From Loripinus fragilis (Eukaryota > Mollusca > Bivalvia > Lucinida > Lucinidae): DNA of 64,000 bases. The DNA lies in assembly GCA_964019695.1 (NCBI GenBank), contig CAXHUL010000257.1, positions 620,001 through 684,000 on the forward strand. Direction: 5' to 3'. Positions 1-11,100 of this stretch are shown one piece after another. Both the position numbers and the translations under genes were made by a program. A model generated the notes under the pieces. It did not search any database and was not told where the DNA came from. It saw only the letters and a program-made list of their open reading frames with translations. How positions within the stretch are numbered: position 1 is the stretch's first letter; the number at the start of each line of letters is the position of its first letter.

Positions 1-1858
1 GCTTTCGGCACAATTTTCACGCCCTTATTTGAGCCACTTGTAGCCAAAGGAATTTTGCGCAAATGACTGAGAGGTGCTCCTGGGCACTGCTCATCACTTT
101 GCAATAGGTTCCGGGGCTTTTCGCGAAGGTCGCGTTTTCTCAAACTTTGATGGCATTAGTGGGTGGGGTGTGAAAACCTCCGAATGCATGGTTCTCAGCT
201 CCTGCTGTGGGCAGCAAGCCAATTTTTTTTCCAAAATGTTGACCTATAAAAGAGCTTACTTGGGTGTGAAAATTATCATTGTGCGCGCGCGCCCCGGACC
301 GCAATTATGATATTTCCTGTTTTCCCATAGGGCCCAAGGCAAATGGGGATAGCGGTTGTACGCGCTTTCTAAGGCTCTGATCGCTTTTAGATTTTGCACG
401 CGGATAGGGCCAACAGAGGCGCAGGTATTGCCATGCGCACCCGCCCGCAACAATGTTTCGATACCGAGTTATCGGGGTGTGGAAGTCCGCCGCCCCGAAG
501 CTTTACGCGCTTCCGTCTCGCGAACTACTATTTTCATCATGCCCACACGGGCATCAGTTTGTAGTACGGGAGGCCGTCTACAAATGGTGAAAATTTCAAA
601 GCGTTCCGTCGGGAAATTAAAAAGTTATGAGCATTAGAAGATCTTCCCATTAGGCCCCATTAGGCCACAGTAGGCGACCGGGCCTAAAACTTGCGCGGGT
701 CACTTTCACGGACGGGCTCGAAACTGGTGCCAGAAGTTAGCCCCCGACCAGAGCTTCATTGTGAGGCATTGCGTAAAATTTTCCGTCCCCCGAGTGCCGA
801 GCAATAGCCCCTGAAAGGGCTTTCGGCACAATTTTCACGCCCTTATTTGAGCCACTTGTAGCCGAAGGAATTTTGCGCAAATGACTGAGAGGTGCTCCTG
901 GGCACTGCTCATCACTTTGCAATAGGTTCCGGGGCTTTTCGCGAAGGTCGCGTTTTCTCAAACTTTGATGGCATTAGTGGGTGGGGTGTGAAAACCTCCG
1001 AATGCATGGTTCTCAGCTCCTGCTGTGGGCAGCAAGCCAATTTTTTTTCCAAAATGTTGACCTATAAAAGAGCTTACTCGGGTGTGAAAATTATCATTGT
1101 GCGCGCGCGCCCCGGACCGCAATTATGATGTTTCCTGTTTTCCCATAGGGCCCAAGGCAAATGGGGATAGCAGTTGTACGCGCTTTCTAAGGCTCTGATC
1201 GCTTTTAGATTTTGCACGCGGATAGGGCCAACAGAGGCGCAGGTATTGCCATGCGCACCCGCCCGCAACAATGTTTCGATACCGAGTTATCGGGGTGTGG
1301 AAGTCCGCTGCCCCGAAGCTTTACGTGCTTCCGTCTCGCGAACTACTATTTTCATCATGCCCACACGGGCATCAGTTTGTAGTACGGGAGGCCGTCTACA
1401 AATGGTGAAAATTTCAAAGCGTTCCGTCGGGAAATTAAAAAGTTATGAGCATTAGAAGATCTTCCCATTAGGCCCCATTAGGCCACAGTAGCCGACCGGG
1501 CCTAAAACTTGCGCGGGTCACTTTCACAGACAGGCTCGAAACTGGTGCCAGAAGTTAGCCCCCGACCAGAGCTTCATTGTGAGGCATTGCGTAAAATTTT
1601 CCGTCCCCCGAGTGCCGAGCAATAGCCCCTGAAAGGGCTTTCGGCACAATTTTCACGCCCTTATTTGAGCCACTTGTAGCCGAAGGAATTTTGCGCAAAT
1701 GACTGAGAGGTGCTCCTGGGCACTGCTCATCACTTTGCAATAGGTTCCGGGGCTTTTCGCGAAGGTCGCGTTTTCTCAAACTTTGATGGCATTAGTGGGT
1801 GGGGTGTGAAAACCTCCGAATGCATGGTTCTCAGCTCCTGCTGTGGGCAGCAAGCCAA

Positions 1859-1866
1859 TTTTTTTT
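1859..1866. repeat. T8 homopolymer (example copy)
   Basis: Eight T residues lie at offsets 223-230. It is an indel and substitution spot: seven T in U15, nine T in U26 (through 222T), a C inserted in U27, a terminal A in U28 (230A) and an internal C in U74 (226C). Homopolymer slippage or sequencing error are both possible for the length changes. Confidence 0.85.
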
Positions 1867-1880
1867 CCAAAATGTTGACC

Positions 1881-1888
1881 TATAAAAG
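1881..1888 (+). promoter_or_regulatory. TATA-box-like motif TATAAAAG (example copy)
   Basis: TATAAAAG at offsets 245-252 matches the TATA-binding protein consensus and is intact in 76 of 78 full units (altered in U34 and U73). No coding frame or recognised RNA gene follows it. The match may be chance. If the satellite is transcribed, plus-strand transcripts starting near offset 275-285 would be predicted. Confidence 0.25.
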
Positions 1889-1916
1889 AGCTTACTCGGG
1901 TGTGAAAATTATCATT

Positions 1917-1928
1917 GTGCGCGCGCGC
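1917..1928. repeat. Alternating GC tract (example copy)
   Basis: gtgcgcgcgcgc at offsets 281-292 is a 12-base alternating purine-pyrimidine run with Z-DNA potential, followed by ccccgg. Fifteen of 78 units carry a substitution between 285 and 296, so this is the densest variant cluster in the unit. Most changes are CpG transitions. Confidence 0.8.
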
Positions 1929-2174
1929 CCCGGACCGCAATTATGATATTTCCTGTTTTCCCATAGGGCCCAAGGCAAATGGGGATAGCGGTTGTACGCG
2001 CTTTCTAAGGCTCTGATCGCTTTTAGATTTTGCACGCGGATAGGGCCAACAGAGGCGCAGGTATTGCCATGCGCACCCGCCCGCAACAATGTTTCGATAC
2101 CGAGTTATCGGGGTGTGGAAGTCCGCCGCCCCGAAGCTTTACGCGCTTCCGTCTCGCGAACTACTATTTTCATC

Positions 2175-2190
2175 ATGCCCACACGGGCAT
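2175..2190. other. Short perfect hairpin (example copy)
   Basis: Arms atgccc and gggcat (6 bp) flank an acac loop at offsets 539-554 of every unit. Substitutions 542A (U70, U76), 543G (U60), 549A (U74) and 552T with 553C (U20) break pairs with no compensating change, so the pairing does not appear to be under selection. Confidence 0.6.
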
Positions 2191-2282
2191 CAGTTTGTAG
2201 TACGGGAGGCCGTCTACAAATGGTGAAAATTTCAAAGCGTTCCGTCGGGAAATTAAAAAGTTATGAGCATTAGAAGATCTTC

Positions 2283-2302
2283 CCATTAGGCCCCATTAGG
2301 CC
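2283..2302. repeat. 10-bp tandem duplication ccattaggcc x2 (example copy)
   Basis: Two perfect adjacent copies of ccattaggcc lie at offsets 647-666 of every unit. The second copy ends in ttaggcc, which can pair with ggcctaa at 681-687 (7-bp stem, 14-nt loop). U70 has only one copy (57085-57094), the one large indel in the window, as expected for slippage between direct repeats. Confidence 0.85.
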
Positions 2303-2429
2303 ACAGTAGCCGACCGGGCCTAAAACTTGCGCGGGTCACTTTCACGGACGGGCTCGAAACTGGTGCCAGAAGTTAGCCCCCGACCAGAGCTTCATTGTGA
2401 GGCATTGCGTAAAATTTTCCGTCCCCCGA

Positions 2430-2465
2430 GTGCCGAGCAATAGCCCCTGAAAGGGCTTTCGGCAC
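2430..2465. other. Two-stage hairpin across the unit boundary (example copy)
   Basis: An outer 7-bp stem (gtgccga with tcggcac) encloses a 5-nt/1-nt asymmetric internal bulge, then an inner 5-bp stem (agccc with gggct) and the loop ctgaaa. It lies at offsets 794-818 plus 1-11 and recurs in every unit. It could extrude as a cruciform or fold in a transcript. It overlaps the longest run with no variant in any copy (offsets 793-818 plus 1-5). Only 6T (U16, U38, U49) and 8A (U9) touch its right arm. No function is shown; it is not followed by a T run, so it does not look like an intrinsic terminator. Confidence 0.7.
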
Positions 2466-5400
2466 AATTTTCACGCCCTTATTTGAGCCACTTGTAGCCG
2501 AAGGAATTTTGCGCAAATGACTGAGAGGTGCTCCTGGGCACTGCTCATCACTTTGCAATAGGTTCCGGGGCTTTTCGCGAAGGTCGCGTTTTCTCAAACT
2601 TTGATGGCATTAGTGGGTGGGGTGTGAAAACCTCCGAATGCATGGTTCTCAGCTCCTGCTGTGGGCAGCAAGCCAATTTTTTTTCCAAAATGTTGACCTA
2701 TAAAAGAGCTTACTCGGGTGTGAAAATTATCATTGTGCGCGCGCGCCCCTGACCGCAATTATGATATTTCCTGTTTTCCCATAGGGCCCAAGGCAAATGG
2801 GGATAGCGGTTGTACGCGCTTTCTAAGGCTCTGATCGCTTTTAGATTTTGCACGCGGATAGGGCCAACAGAGGCGCAGGTATTGCCATGCGCACCCGCCC
2901 GCAACAATGTTTCGATACCGAGTTATCGGGGTGTGGAAGTCCGCCGCCCCGAAGCTTTACGCGCTTCCGTCTCGCGAACTACTATTTTCATCATGCCCAC
3001 ACGGGCATCAGTTTGTAGTACGGGAGGCCGTCTACAAATGGTGAAAATTTCAAAGCGTTCCGTCGGGAAATTAAAAAGTTATGAGCATTAGAAGATCTTC
3101 CCATTAGGCCCCATTAGGCCACAGTAGCCGACCGGGCCTAAAACTTGCGCGGGTCACTTTCACGGACGGGCTCGAAACTGGTGCCAGAAGTTAGCCCCCG
3201 ACCAGAGCTTCATTGTGAGGCATTGCGTAAAATTTTCCGTCCCCCGAGTGCCGAGCAATAGCCCCTGAAAGGGCTTTCGGCACAATTTTCACGCCCTTAT
3301 TTGAGCCACTTGTAGCCGAAGGAATTTTGCGCAAATGACTGAGAGGTGCTCCTGGGCACTGCTCATCACTTTGCAATAGGTTCCGGGGCTTTTCGCGAAG
3401 GTCGCGTTTTCTCAAACTTTGATGGCATTAGTGGGTGGGGTGTGAAAACCTCCGAATGCATGGTTCTCAGCTCCTGCTGTGGGCAGCAAGCCAATTTTTT
3501 TTCCAAAATGTTGACCTATAAAAGAGCTTACTCGGGTGTGAAAATTATCATTGTGCGCGCGCGCCCCGGACCGCAATTATGATATTTCCTGTTTTCCCAT
3601 AGGGCCCAAGGCAAATGGGGATAGCGGTTGTACGCGCTTTCTAAGGCTCTGATCGCTTTTAGATTTTGCACGCGGATAGGGCCAACAGAGGCGCAGGTAT
3701 TGCCATGCGCACCCGCCCGCAACAATGTTTCGATACCGAGTTATCGGGGTGTGGAAGTCCGCCGCCTCGAAGATTTACGCGCTTCCGTCTCGCGAACTAC
3801 TATTTTCATCATGCCCACACGGGCATCAGTTTGTAGTACGGGAGGCCGTCTACAAATGGTGAAAATTTCAAAGCGTTCCGTCGGGAAATTAAAAAGTTAT
3901 GAGCATTAGAAGATCTTCCCATTAGGCCCCATTAGGCCACAGTAGCCGACCGGGCCTAAAACTTGCGCGGGTCACTTTCACGGACGGGCTCGAAACTGGT
4001 GCCAGAAGTTAGCCCCCGACCAGAGCTTCATTGTGAGGCATTGCGTAAAATTTTCCGTCCCCCGAGTGCCGAGCAATAGCCCCTGAAAGGGCTTTCGGCA
4101 CAATTTTCACGCCCTTATTTGAGCCACTTGTAGCCGAAGGAATTTTGCGCAAATGACTGAGAGGTGCTCCTGGGCACTGCTTATCACTTTGCAATAGGTT
4201 CCGGGGCTTTTCGCGAAGGTCGCGTTTTCTCAAACTTTGATGGCATTAGTGGGTGGGGTGTGAAAACCTCCGAATGCATGGTTCTCAGCTCCTGCTGTGG
4301 GCAGCAAGCCAATTTTTTTTCCAAAATGTTGACCTATAAAAGAGCTTACTCGGGTGTGAAAATTATCATTGTGCGCGCGCGCCCCGGACCGCAATTATGA
4401 TATTTCCTGTTTTCCCATAGGGCCCAAGGCAAATGGGGATTTCGGTTGTACGCGCTTTCTAAGGCTCTGATCGCTTTTAGATTTTGCACGCGGATAGGGC
4501 CAACAGAGGCGCAGGTATTGCCATGCGCACCCGCCCGCAACAATGTTTCGATACCGAGTTATCGGGGTGTGGAAGTCCGCCGCCCCGAAGCTTTACGCGC
4601 TTCCGTCTCGCGAACTACTATTTTCATCATGCCCACACGGGCATCAGTTTGTAGTACGGGAGGCCGTCTACAAATGGTGAAAATTTCAAAGCATTCCGTC
4701 GGGAAATTAAAAAGTTATGAGCATTAGAAGATCTTCCCATTAGGCCCCATTAGGCCACAGTAGCCGACCGGGCCTAAAACTTGCGCGGGTCACTTTCACG
4801 GACGGGCTCGAAACTGGTGCCAGAAGTTAGCCCCCGACCAGAGCTTCATTGTGAGGCATTGCGTAAAATTTTCCGTCCCCCGAGTGCCGAGCAATAGCCC
4901 CTGAAAGGGCTTTCGGCACAATTTTCACGCCCTTATTTGAGCCACTTGTAGCCGAAGGAATTTTGCGCAAATGACTGAGAGGTGCTCCTGGGCACTGCTC
5001 ATCACTTTGCAATAGGTTCCGGGGCTTTTCGCGAAGGTCGCGTTTTCTCAAACTTTGATGGCATTAGTGGGTGGGGTGTGAAAACCTCCGAATGCATGGT
5101 TCTCAGCTCCTGCTGTGGGCAGCAAGCCAATTTTTTTTCCAAAATGTTGACCTATAAAAGAGCTTACTCGGGTGTGAAAATTATCATTGTGCGCGCGCGC
5201 CCCGGACCGCAATTATGATATTTCCTGTTTTCCCATAGGGCCCAAGGCAAATGGGGATAGCGGTTGTACGCGCTTTCTAAGGCTCTGATCGCTTTTAGAT
5301 TTTGCACGCGGATAGGGCCAACAGAGGCGCAGGTATTGCCATGCGCACCCGCCCGCAACAATGTTTCGATACCGAGTTATCGGGGTGTGGAAGTCCGCCG

Positions 5401-8180
5401 CCCCGAAGCTTTACGCGCTTCCGTCTCGCGAACTACTATTTTCATCATGCCCACACGGGCATCAGTTTGTAGTACGGGAGGCCGTCTACAAATGGTGAAA
5501 ATTTCAAAGCGTTCCGTCGGGAAATTAAAAAGTTATGAGCATTAGAAGATCTTCCCATTAGGCCCCATTAGGCCGCAGTAGCCGACCGGGCCTAAAACTT
5601 GCGCGGGTCACTTTCACGGACGGGCTCGAAACTGGTGCCAGAAGTTAGCCCCCGACCAGAGCTTCATTGTGAGGCATTGCGTAAAATTTTCCGTCCCCCG
5701 AGTGCCGAGCAATAGCCCCTGAAAGGGCTTTCGGCACAATTTTCACGCCCTTATTTGAGCCACTTGTAGCCGAAGGAATTTTGCGCAAATGACTGAGAGG
5801 TGCTCCTGGGCACTGCTCATCTCTTTGCAATAGGTTCCGGGGCTTTTCGCGAAGGTCGCGTTTTCTCAAACTTTGATGGCATTAGTGGGTGGGGTGTGAA
5901 AACCTCCGAATGCATGGTTCTCAGCTCCTGCTGTGGGCAGCAAGCCAATTTTTTTTCCAAAATGTTGACCTATAAAAGAGCTTACTCGGGTGTGAAAATT
6001 ATCATTGTGCGCGCGCGCCCCGGACCGCAATTATGATATTTCCTGTTTTCCCATAGGGCCCAAGGCAAATGGGGATAGCGGTTGTACGCGCTTTCTAAGG
6101 CTCTGATCGCTTTTAGATTTTGCACGCGGATAGGGCCAACAGAGGCGCAGGTATTGCCATGCGCACCCGCCCGCAACAATGTTGCGATACCGAGTTATCG
6201 GGGTGTGGAAGTCCGCCGCCCCGAAGCTTTACGCGCTTCCGTCTCGCGAACTACTATTTTCATCATGCCCACACGGGCATCAGTTTGTAGTACGGGAGGC
6301 CGTCTACAAATGGTGAAAATTTCAAAGCGTTCCGTCGGGAAATTAAAAAGTTATGAGCATTAGAAGATCTTCCCATTAGGCCCCATTAGGCCACAGTAGC
6401 CGACCGGGCCTAAAACTTGCGCGGGTCACTTTCACGGACGGGCTCGAAACTGGTGCCAGAAGTTAGCCCCCGACCAGAGCTTTATTGTGAGGCATTGCGT
6501 AAAATTTTCCGTCCCCCGAGTGCCGAGCAATAGCCCCTGAAAGGGCTTTCGACACAATTTTCACACCCTTATTTGAGCCACTTGTAGCCGAAGGAATTTT
6601 GCGCAAATGACTGAGAGGTGCTCCTGGGCACTGCTCATCACTTTGCAATAGGTTCCGGGGCTTTTCGCGAAGGTCGCGTTTTCTCAAACTTTGATGGCAT
6701 TAGTGGGTGGGGTGTGAAAACCTCCGAATGCATGGTTCTCAGCTCCTGCTGTGGGCAGCAAGCCAATTTTTTTTCCAAAATGTTGACCTATAAAAGAGCT
6801 TACTCGGGTGTGAAAATTATCATTGTGCGCGCGCGCCCCGGACCGCAATTATGATATTTCCTGTTTTCCCATAGGGCCCAAGGCAAATGGGGATAGCGGT
6901 TGTACGCGCTTTCTAAGGCTCTGATCGCTTTTAGATTTTGCACGCGGATAGGGCCAACAGAGGCGCAGGTATTGCCATGCGCACCCGCCCGCAACAATGT
7001 TTCGATACCGAGTTATCGGGGTGTGGAAGTCCGCCGCCCCGAAGCTTTACGCGCTTCCGTCTCGCGAACTACTATTTTCATCATGCCCACACGGGCATCA
7101 GTTTGTAGTACGGGAGGCCGTCTACAAATGGTGAAAATTTCAAAGCGTTCCGTCGGGAAATTAAAAAGTTATGAGCATTAGAAGATCTTCCCATTAGGCC
7201 CCATTAGGCCACAGTAGCCGACCGGGCCTAAAACTTGCGCGGGTCACTTTCACGGACGGGCTCGAAACTGGTGCCAGAAGTTAGCCCCCGACCAGAGCTT
7301 CATTGTGAGGCATTGCGTAAAATTTTCCGTCCCCCGAGTGCCGAGCAATAGCCCCTGAAAGGGCTTTCGGCACAATTTTCACGCCCTTATTTGAGCCACT
7401 TGTAGCCGAAGGAATTTTGCGCAAATGACTGAGAGGTGCTCCTGGGCACTGCTCATCACTTTGCAATAGGTTCCGGGGCTTTTCGCGAAGGTCGCGTTTT
7501 CTCAAACTTTGATGGCATTAGTGGGTGGGGTGTGAAAACCTCCGAATGCATGGTTCTCAGCTCCTGCTGTGGGCAGCAAGCCAATTTTTTTTCCAAAATG
7601 TTGACCTATAAAAGAGCTTACTCCGGTGTGAAAATTATCATTGTGCGCGCGCGCCCCGGACCGCAATTATGATATTTCCTGTTTTCCCATAGGGCCCAAG
7701 GCAAATGGGGATAGCGGTTGTACGCGCTTTCTAAGGCTCTGATCGCTTTTAGATTTTGCACGCGGATAGGGCCAACAGAGGCGCAGGTATTGCCATGCGC
7801 ACCCGCCCGCAACAATGTTTCGATACCGAGTTATCGGGGTGTGGAAGTCCGCCGCCCCGAAGCTTTACGCGCTTCCGTCTCGCGAACTACTATTTTCATC
7901 ATGCCCACACGGGCATCAGTTTGTAGTACGGGAGGCCGTCTACAAATGGTGAAAATTTCAAAGCATTCCGTCGGGAAATTAAAAAGTTATGAGCATTAGA
8001 AGATCTTCCCATTAGGCCCCATTAGGCCACAGTAGCCGACCGGGCCTAAAACTTGCGCGGGTCACTTTCACGGACGGGCTCGAAACTGGTGCCAGAAGTT
8101 AGCCCCCGACCAGAGCTTCATTGTGAGGCATTGCGTAAAATTTTCCGTCCCCCGAGTGCCGAGCAATAGCCCCTGAAAGG

Positions 8181-11100
8181 GCTTTCGGCACAATTTTCAC
8201 GCCCTTATTTGAGCCACTTGTAGCCGAAGGAATTTTGCGCAAATGACTGAGAGGTGCTCCTGGGCACTGCTCATCACTTTGCAATAGGTTCCGGGGCTTT
8301 TCGCGAAGGTCGCGTTTTCTCAAACTTTGATGGCATTAGTGGGTGGGGTGTGAAAACCTCCGAATGCATGGTTCTCAGCTCCTGCTGTGGGCAGCAAGCC
8401 AATTTTTTTTCCAAAATGTTGACCTATAAAAGAGCTTACTCGGGTGTGAAAATTATCATTGTGCGCGCGCGCCCCGGACCGCAATTATGATATTTCCTGT
8501 TTTCCCATAGGGCCCAAGGCAAATGGGGATAGCGGTTGTACGCGCTTTCTAAGGCTCTGATCGCTTTTAGATTTTGCACGCGGATAGGGCCAACAGAGGC
8601 GCAGGTATTGCCATGCGCACCCGCCCGCAACAATGTTTCGATATCGAGTTATCGGGGTGTGGAAGTCCGCCGCCCCGAAGCTTTACGCGCTTCCGTCTCG
8701 CGAACTACTATTTTCATCATGCCCACACGGGCATCAGTTTGTAGTACGGGAGGCCGTCTACAAATGGTGAAAATTTCAAAGCGTTTCGTCGGGAAATTAA
8801 AAAGTTATGAGCATTAGAAGATCTTCCCATTAGGCCCCATTAGGCCACAGTAGCCGACCGGGCCTAAAACTTGCGCGGGTCACTTTCACGGACAGGCTCG
8901 AAACTGGTGCCAGAAGTTAGCCCCCGACCAGAGCTTCATTGTGAGGCATTGCGTAAAATTTTCCGTCCCCCGAGTGCCGAGCAATAGCCCCTGAAAGGGC
9001 TTTCGGCACAATTTTCACGCCCTTATTTGAGCCACTTGTAGCCGAAGGAATTTTGCGCAAATGACTGAGAGGTGCTCCTGGGCACTGCTCATCACTTTGC
9101 AATAGGTTCCGGGGCTTTTCGCGAAGGTCGCGTTTTCTCAAACTTTGATGGCATTAGTGGGTGGGGTGTGAAAACCTCCGAATGCATGGTTCTCAGCTCC
9201 TGCTGTGGGCAGCAAGCCAATTTTTTTTCCAAAATGTTGACCTATAAAAGAGCTTACTCGGGTGTGAAAATTATCATTGTGCGCGCGCGCCCCGGACCGC
9301 AATTATGATATTTCCTGTTTTCCCATAGGGCCCAAGGCAAATGGGGATAGCGGTTGTACGCGCTTTCTAAGGCTCTGATCGCTTTTAGATTTTGCACGCG
9401 GATAGGGCCAACAGAGGCGCAGGTATTGCCATGCGCACCCGCCCGCAACAATGTTTCGATACCGAGTTATCGGGGTGTGGAAGTCCGCCGCCCCGAAGCT
9501 TTACGCGCTTCCGTCTCGCGAACTACTATTTTCATCATGCCCACACGGGCATCAGTTTGTAGTACGGGAGGCCGTCTACAAATGGTGAAAATTTCAAAGC
9601 GTTCCGTCGGGAAATTAAAAAGTTATGAGCATTAGAAGATCTTCCCATTAGGCCCCATTAGGCCACAGTAGCCGACCGGGCCTAAAACTTGCGCGGGTCA
9701 CTTTCACGGACGGGCTCGAAACTGGTGCCAGAAGTTAGCCCCCGACCAGAGCTTCATTGTGAGGCATTGCGTAAAATTTTCCGTCCCCCGAGTGCCGAGC
9801 AATAGCCCCTGAAAGGGCTTTCGGCACAATTTTCACGCCCTTATTTGAGCCACTTGTAGCCGAAGGAATTTTGCGCAAATGACTGAGAGGTGCTCCTGGG
9901 CACTGCTCATCACTTTGCAATAGGTTCCGGGGCTTTTCGCGAAGGTCACGTTTTCTCAAACTTTGATGGCATTAGTGGGTGGGGTGTGAAAACCTCCGAA
10001 TGCATGGTTCTCAGCTCCTGCTGTGGGCAGCAAGCCAATTTTTTTTCCAAAATGTTGACCTATAAAAGAGCTTACTCGGGTGTGAAAATTATCATTGTGC
10101 GCGCGCGCCCCGGACCGCAATTATGATATTTCCTGTTTTCCCATAGGGCCCAAGGCAAATGGGGATAGCGGTTGTACGCGCTTTCTAAGGCTCTGATCGC
10201 TTTTAGATTTTGCACGCGGATAGGGCCAACAGAGGCGCAGGTATTGCCATGCGCACCCGCCCGCAACAATGTTTCGATACCGAGTTATCGGGGTGTGGAA
10301 GTCCGCCGCCCCGAAGCTTTACGCGCTTCCGTCTCGCGAACTACTATTTTCATCATGCCCACACGGGCATCAGTTTGTAGTACGGGAGGCCGTCTACAAA
10401 TGGTGAAAATTTCAAAGCGTTCCGTCGGGAAATTAAAAAGTTATGAGCATTAGAAGATCTTCCCATTAGGCCCCATTAGGCCACAGTAGCCGACCGGGCC
10501 TAAAACTTGCGCGGGTCACTTTCAGGGACGGGCTCGAAACTGGTGCCAGAAGTTAGCCCCCGACCAGAGCTTCATTGTGAGGCATTGCGTAAAATTTTCC
10601 GTCCCCGGAGTGCCGAGCAATAGCCCCTGAAAGGGCTTTCGGCACAATTTTCACGCCCTTATTTGAGCCACTTGTAGCCGAAGGAATTTTGCGCAAATGA
10701 CTGAGAGGTGCTCCTGGGCACTGCTCATCACTTTGCAATAGGTTCCGGGGCTTTTCGCGAAGGTCGCGTTTTCTCAAACTTTGATGGCATTAGTGGGTGG
10801 GGTGTGAAAACCTCCGAATGCATGGTTCTCAGCTCCTGCTGTGGGCAGCAAGCCAATTTTTTTTCCAATATGTTGACCTATAAAAGAGCTTACTCGGGTG
10901 TGAAAATTATCATTGTGCGCGCGCGCCCTGGACCGCAATTATGATATTTCCTGTTTTCCCATAGGGCCCAAGGCAAATGGGGATAGCGGTTGTACGCGCT
11001 TTCTAAGGCTCTGATCGCTTTTAGATTTTGCACGCGGATAGGGCCAACAGAGGCGCAGGTATTGCCATGCGCACCCGCCCGCAACAATGTTTCGATACCG

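Larger units (their letters stand above)
1637..2454. repeat. Reference 818-bp monomer (U3), exact consensus
   Basis: This unit carries no private or shared variant and serves as the consensus; U12 (8999-9816) and U17 (13088-13905) are identical to it. Landmarks by unit offset: 10-bp palindrome 54-63; NruI-type palindrome 120-127; motif gggtgtgaaaa at 166-176 and 262-272, with a one-mismatch inverted copy at 14-24; small hairpin 203-216; T8 run 223-230; TATAAAAG 245-252; GC-alternating tract 281-292; hairpin 539-554; palindrome gaagatcttc 637-646; 10-bp tandem duplication 647-666; hairpin 660-687; two-stage hairpin spanning 794 to offset 11 of the next unit. No larger internal sub-repeat was seen, so 818 bp appears to be the basic period. 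Confidence 0.95.
1..8180. repeat. Satellite units U1-U10
   Basis: Starts: 1, 819, 1637, 2455, 3273, 4091, 4909, 5727, 6545, 7363. All are 818 bp. Variants against consensus: U1 46A, 261T, 674G; U2 312G, 354A, 491T, 508T, 710A, 714A; U3 none; U4 296T; U5 495T, 501A (HindIII lost); U6 92T, 351T, 352T, 603A; U7 667G; U8 96T, 458G, 757T; U9 8A, 21A; U10 262C, 603A. Five of the six U2 changes are CpG transitions. Sharing with other units is sparse and mostly at CpG sites: 603A in U6 and U10, 46A also in U50 and U54. Confidence 0.93.

Noticed and set aside
74..310. 78-codon plus-strand frame at offsets 74-310
   Set aside because: GTG start, no recognisable domain, and broken without pattern in several units: premature stop by 182T in U55, U64, U69 and U78, by 251T in U73, and frameshifts in U15, U30, U54 and U59.
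256..453. 65-codon minus-strand frame at offsets 256-453
   Set aside because: Lies opposite two plus-strand frames, spans the hypervariable GC tract, and resembles no known protein; chance open frame in a GC-balanced repeat.
356..637. 93-codon plus-strand frame at offsets 356-637, open in nearly every unit
   Set aside because: It starts at TTG and overlaps opposite-strand frames. The 50 distinct variable positions inside it fall 18/14/18 at codon positions 1/2/3, so there is no third-position excess and no sign of purifying selection. Persistence follows from 99.7% unit identity.
737..961. 74-codon minus-strand frame spanning the unit boundary
   Set aside because: Repeats only because the unit repeats. 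It is lost or altered in U19 and U67-type contexts by indels, and has no homology I recognise.
1757..1773. CENP-B box
   Set aside because: The closest plus-strand match (tttcgcgaaggtcgcgt, offsets 121-137 region) misses core positions; no exact core match was found by eye on either strand.
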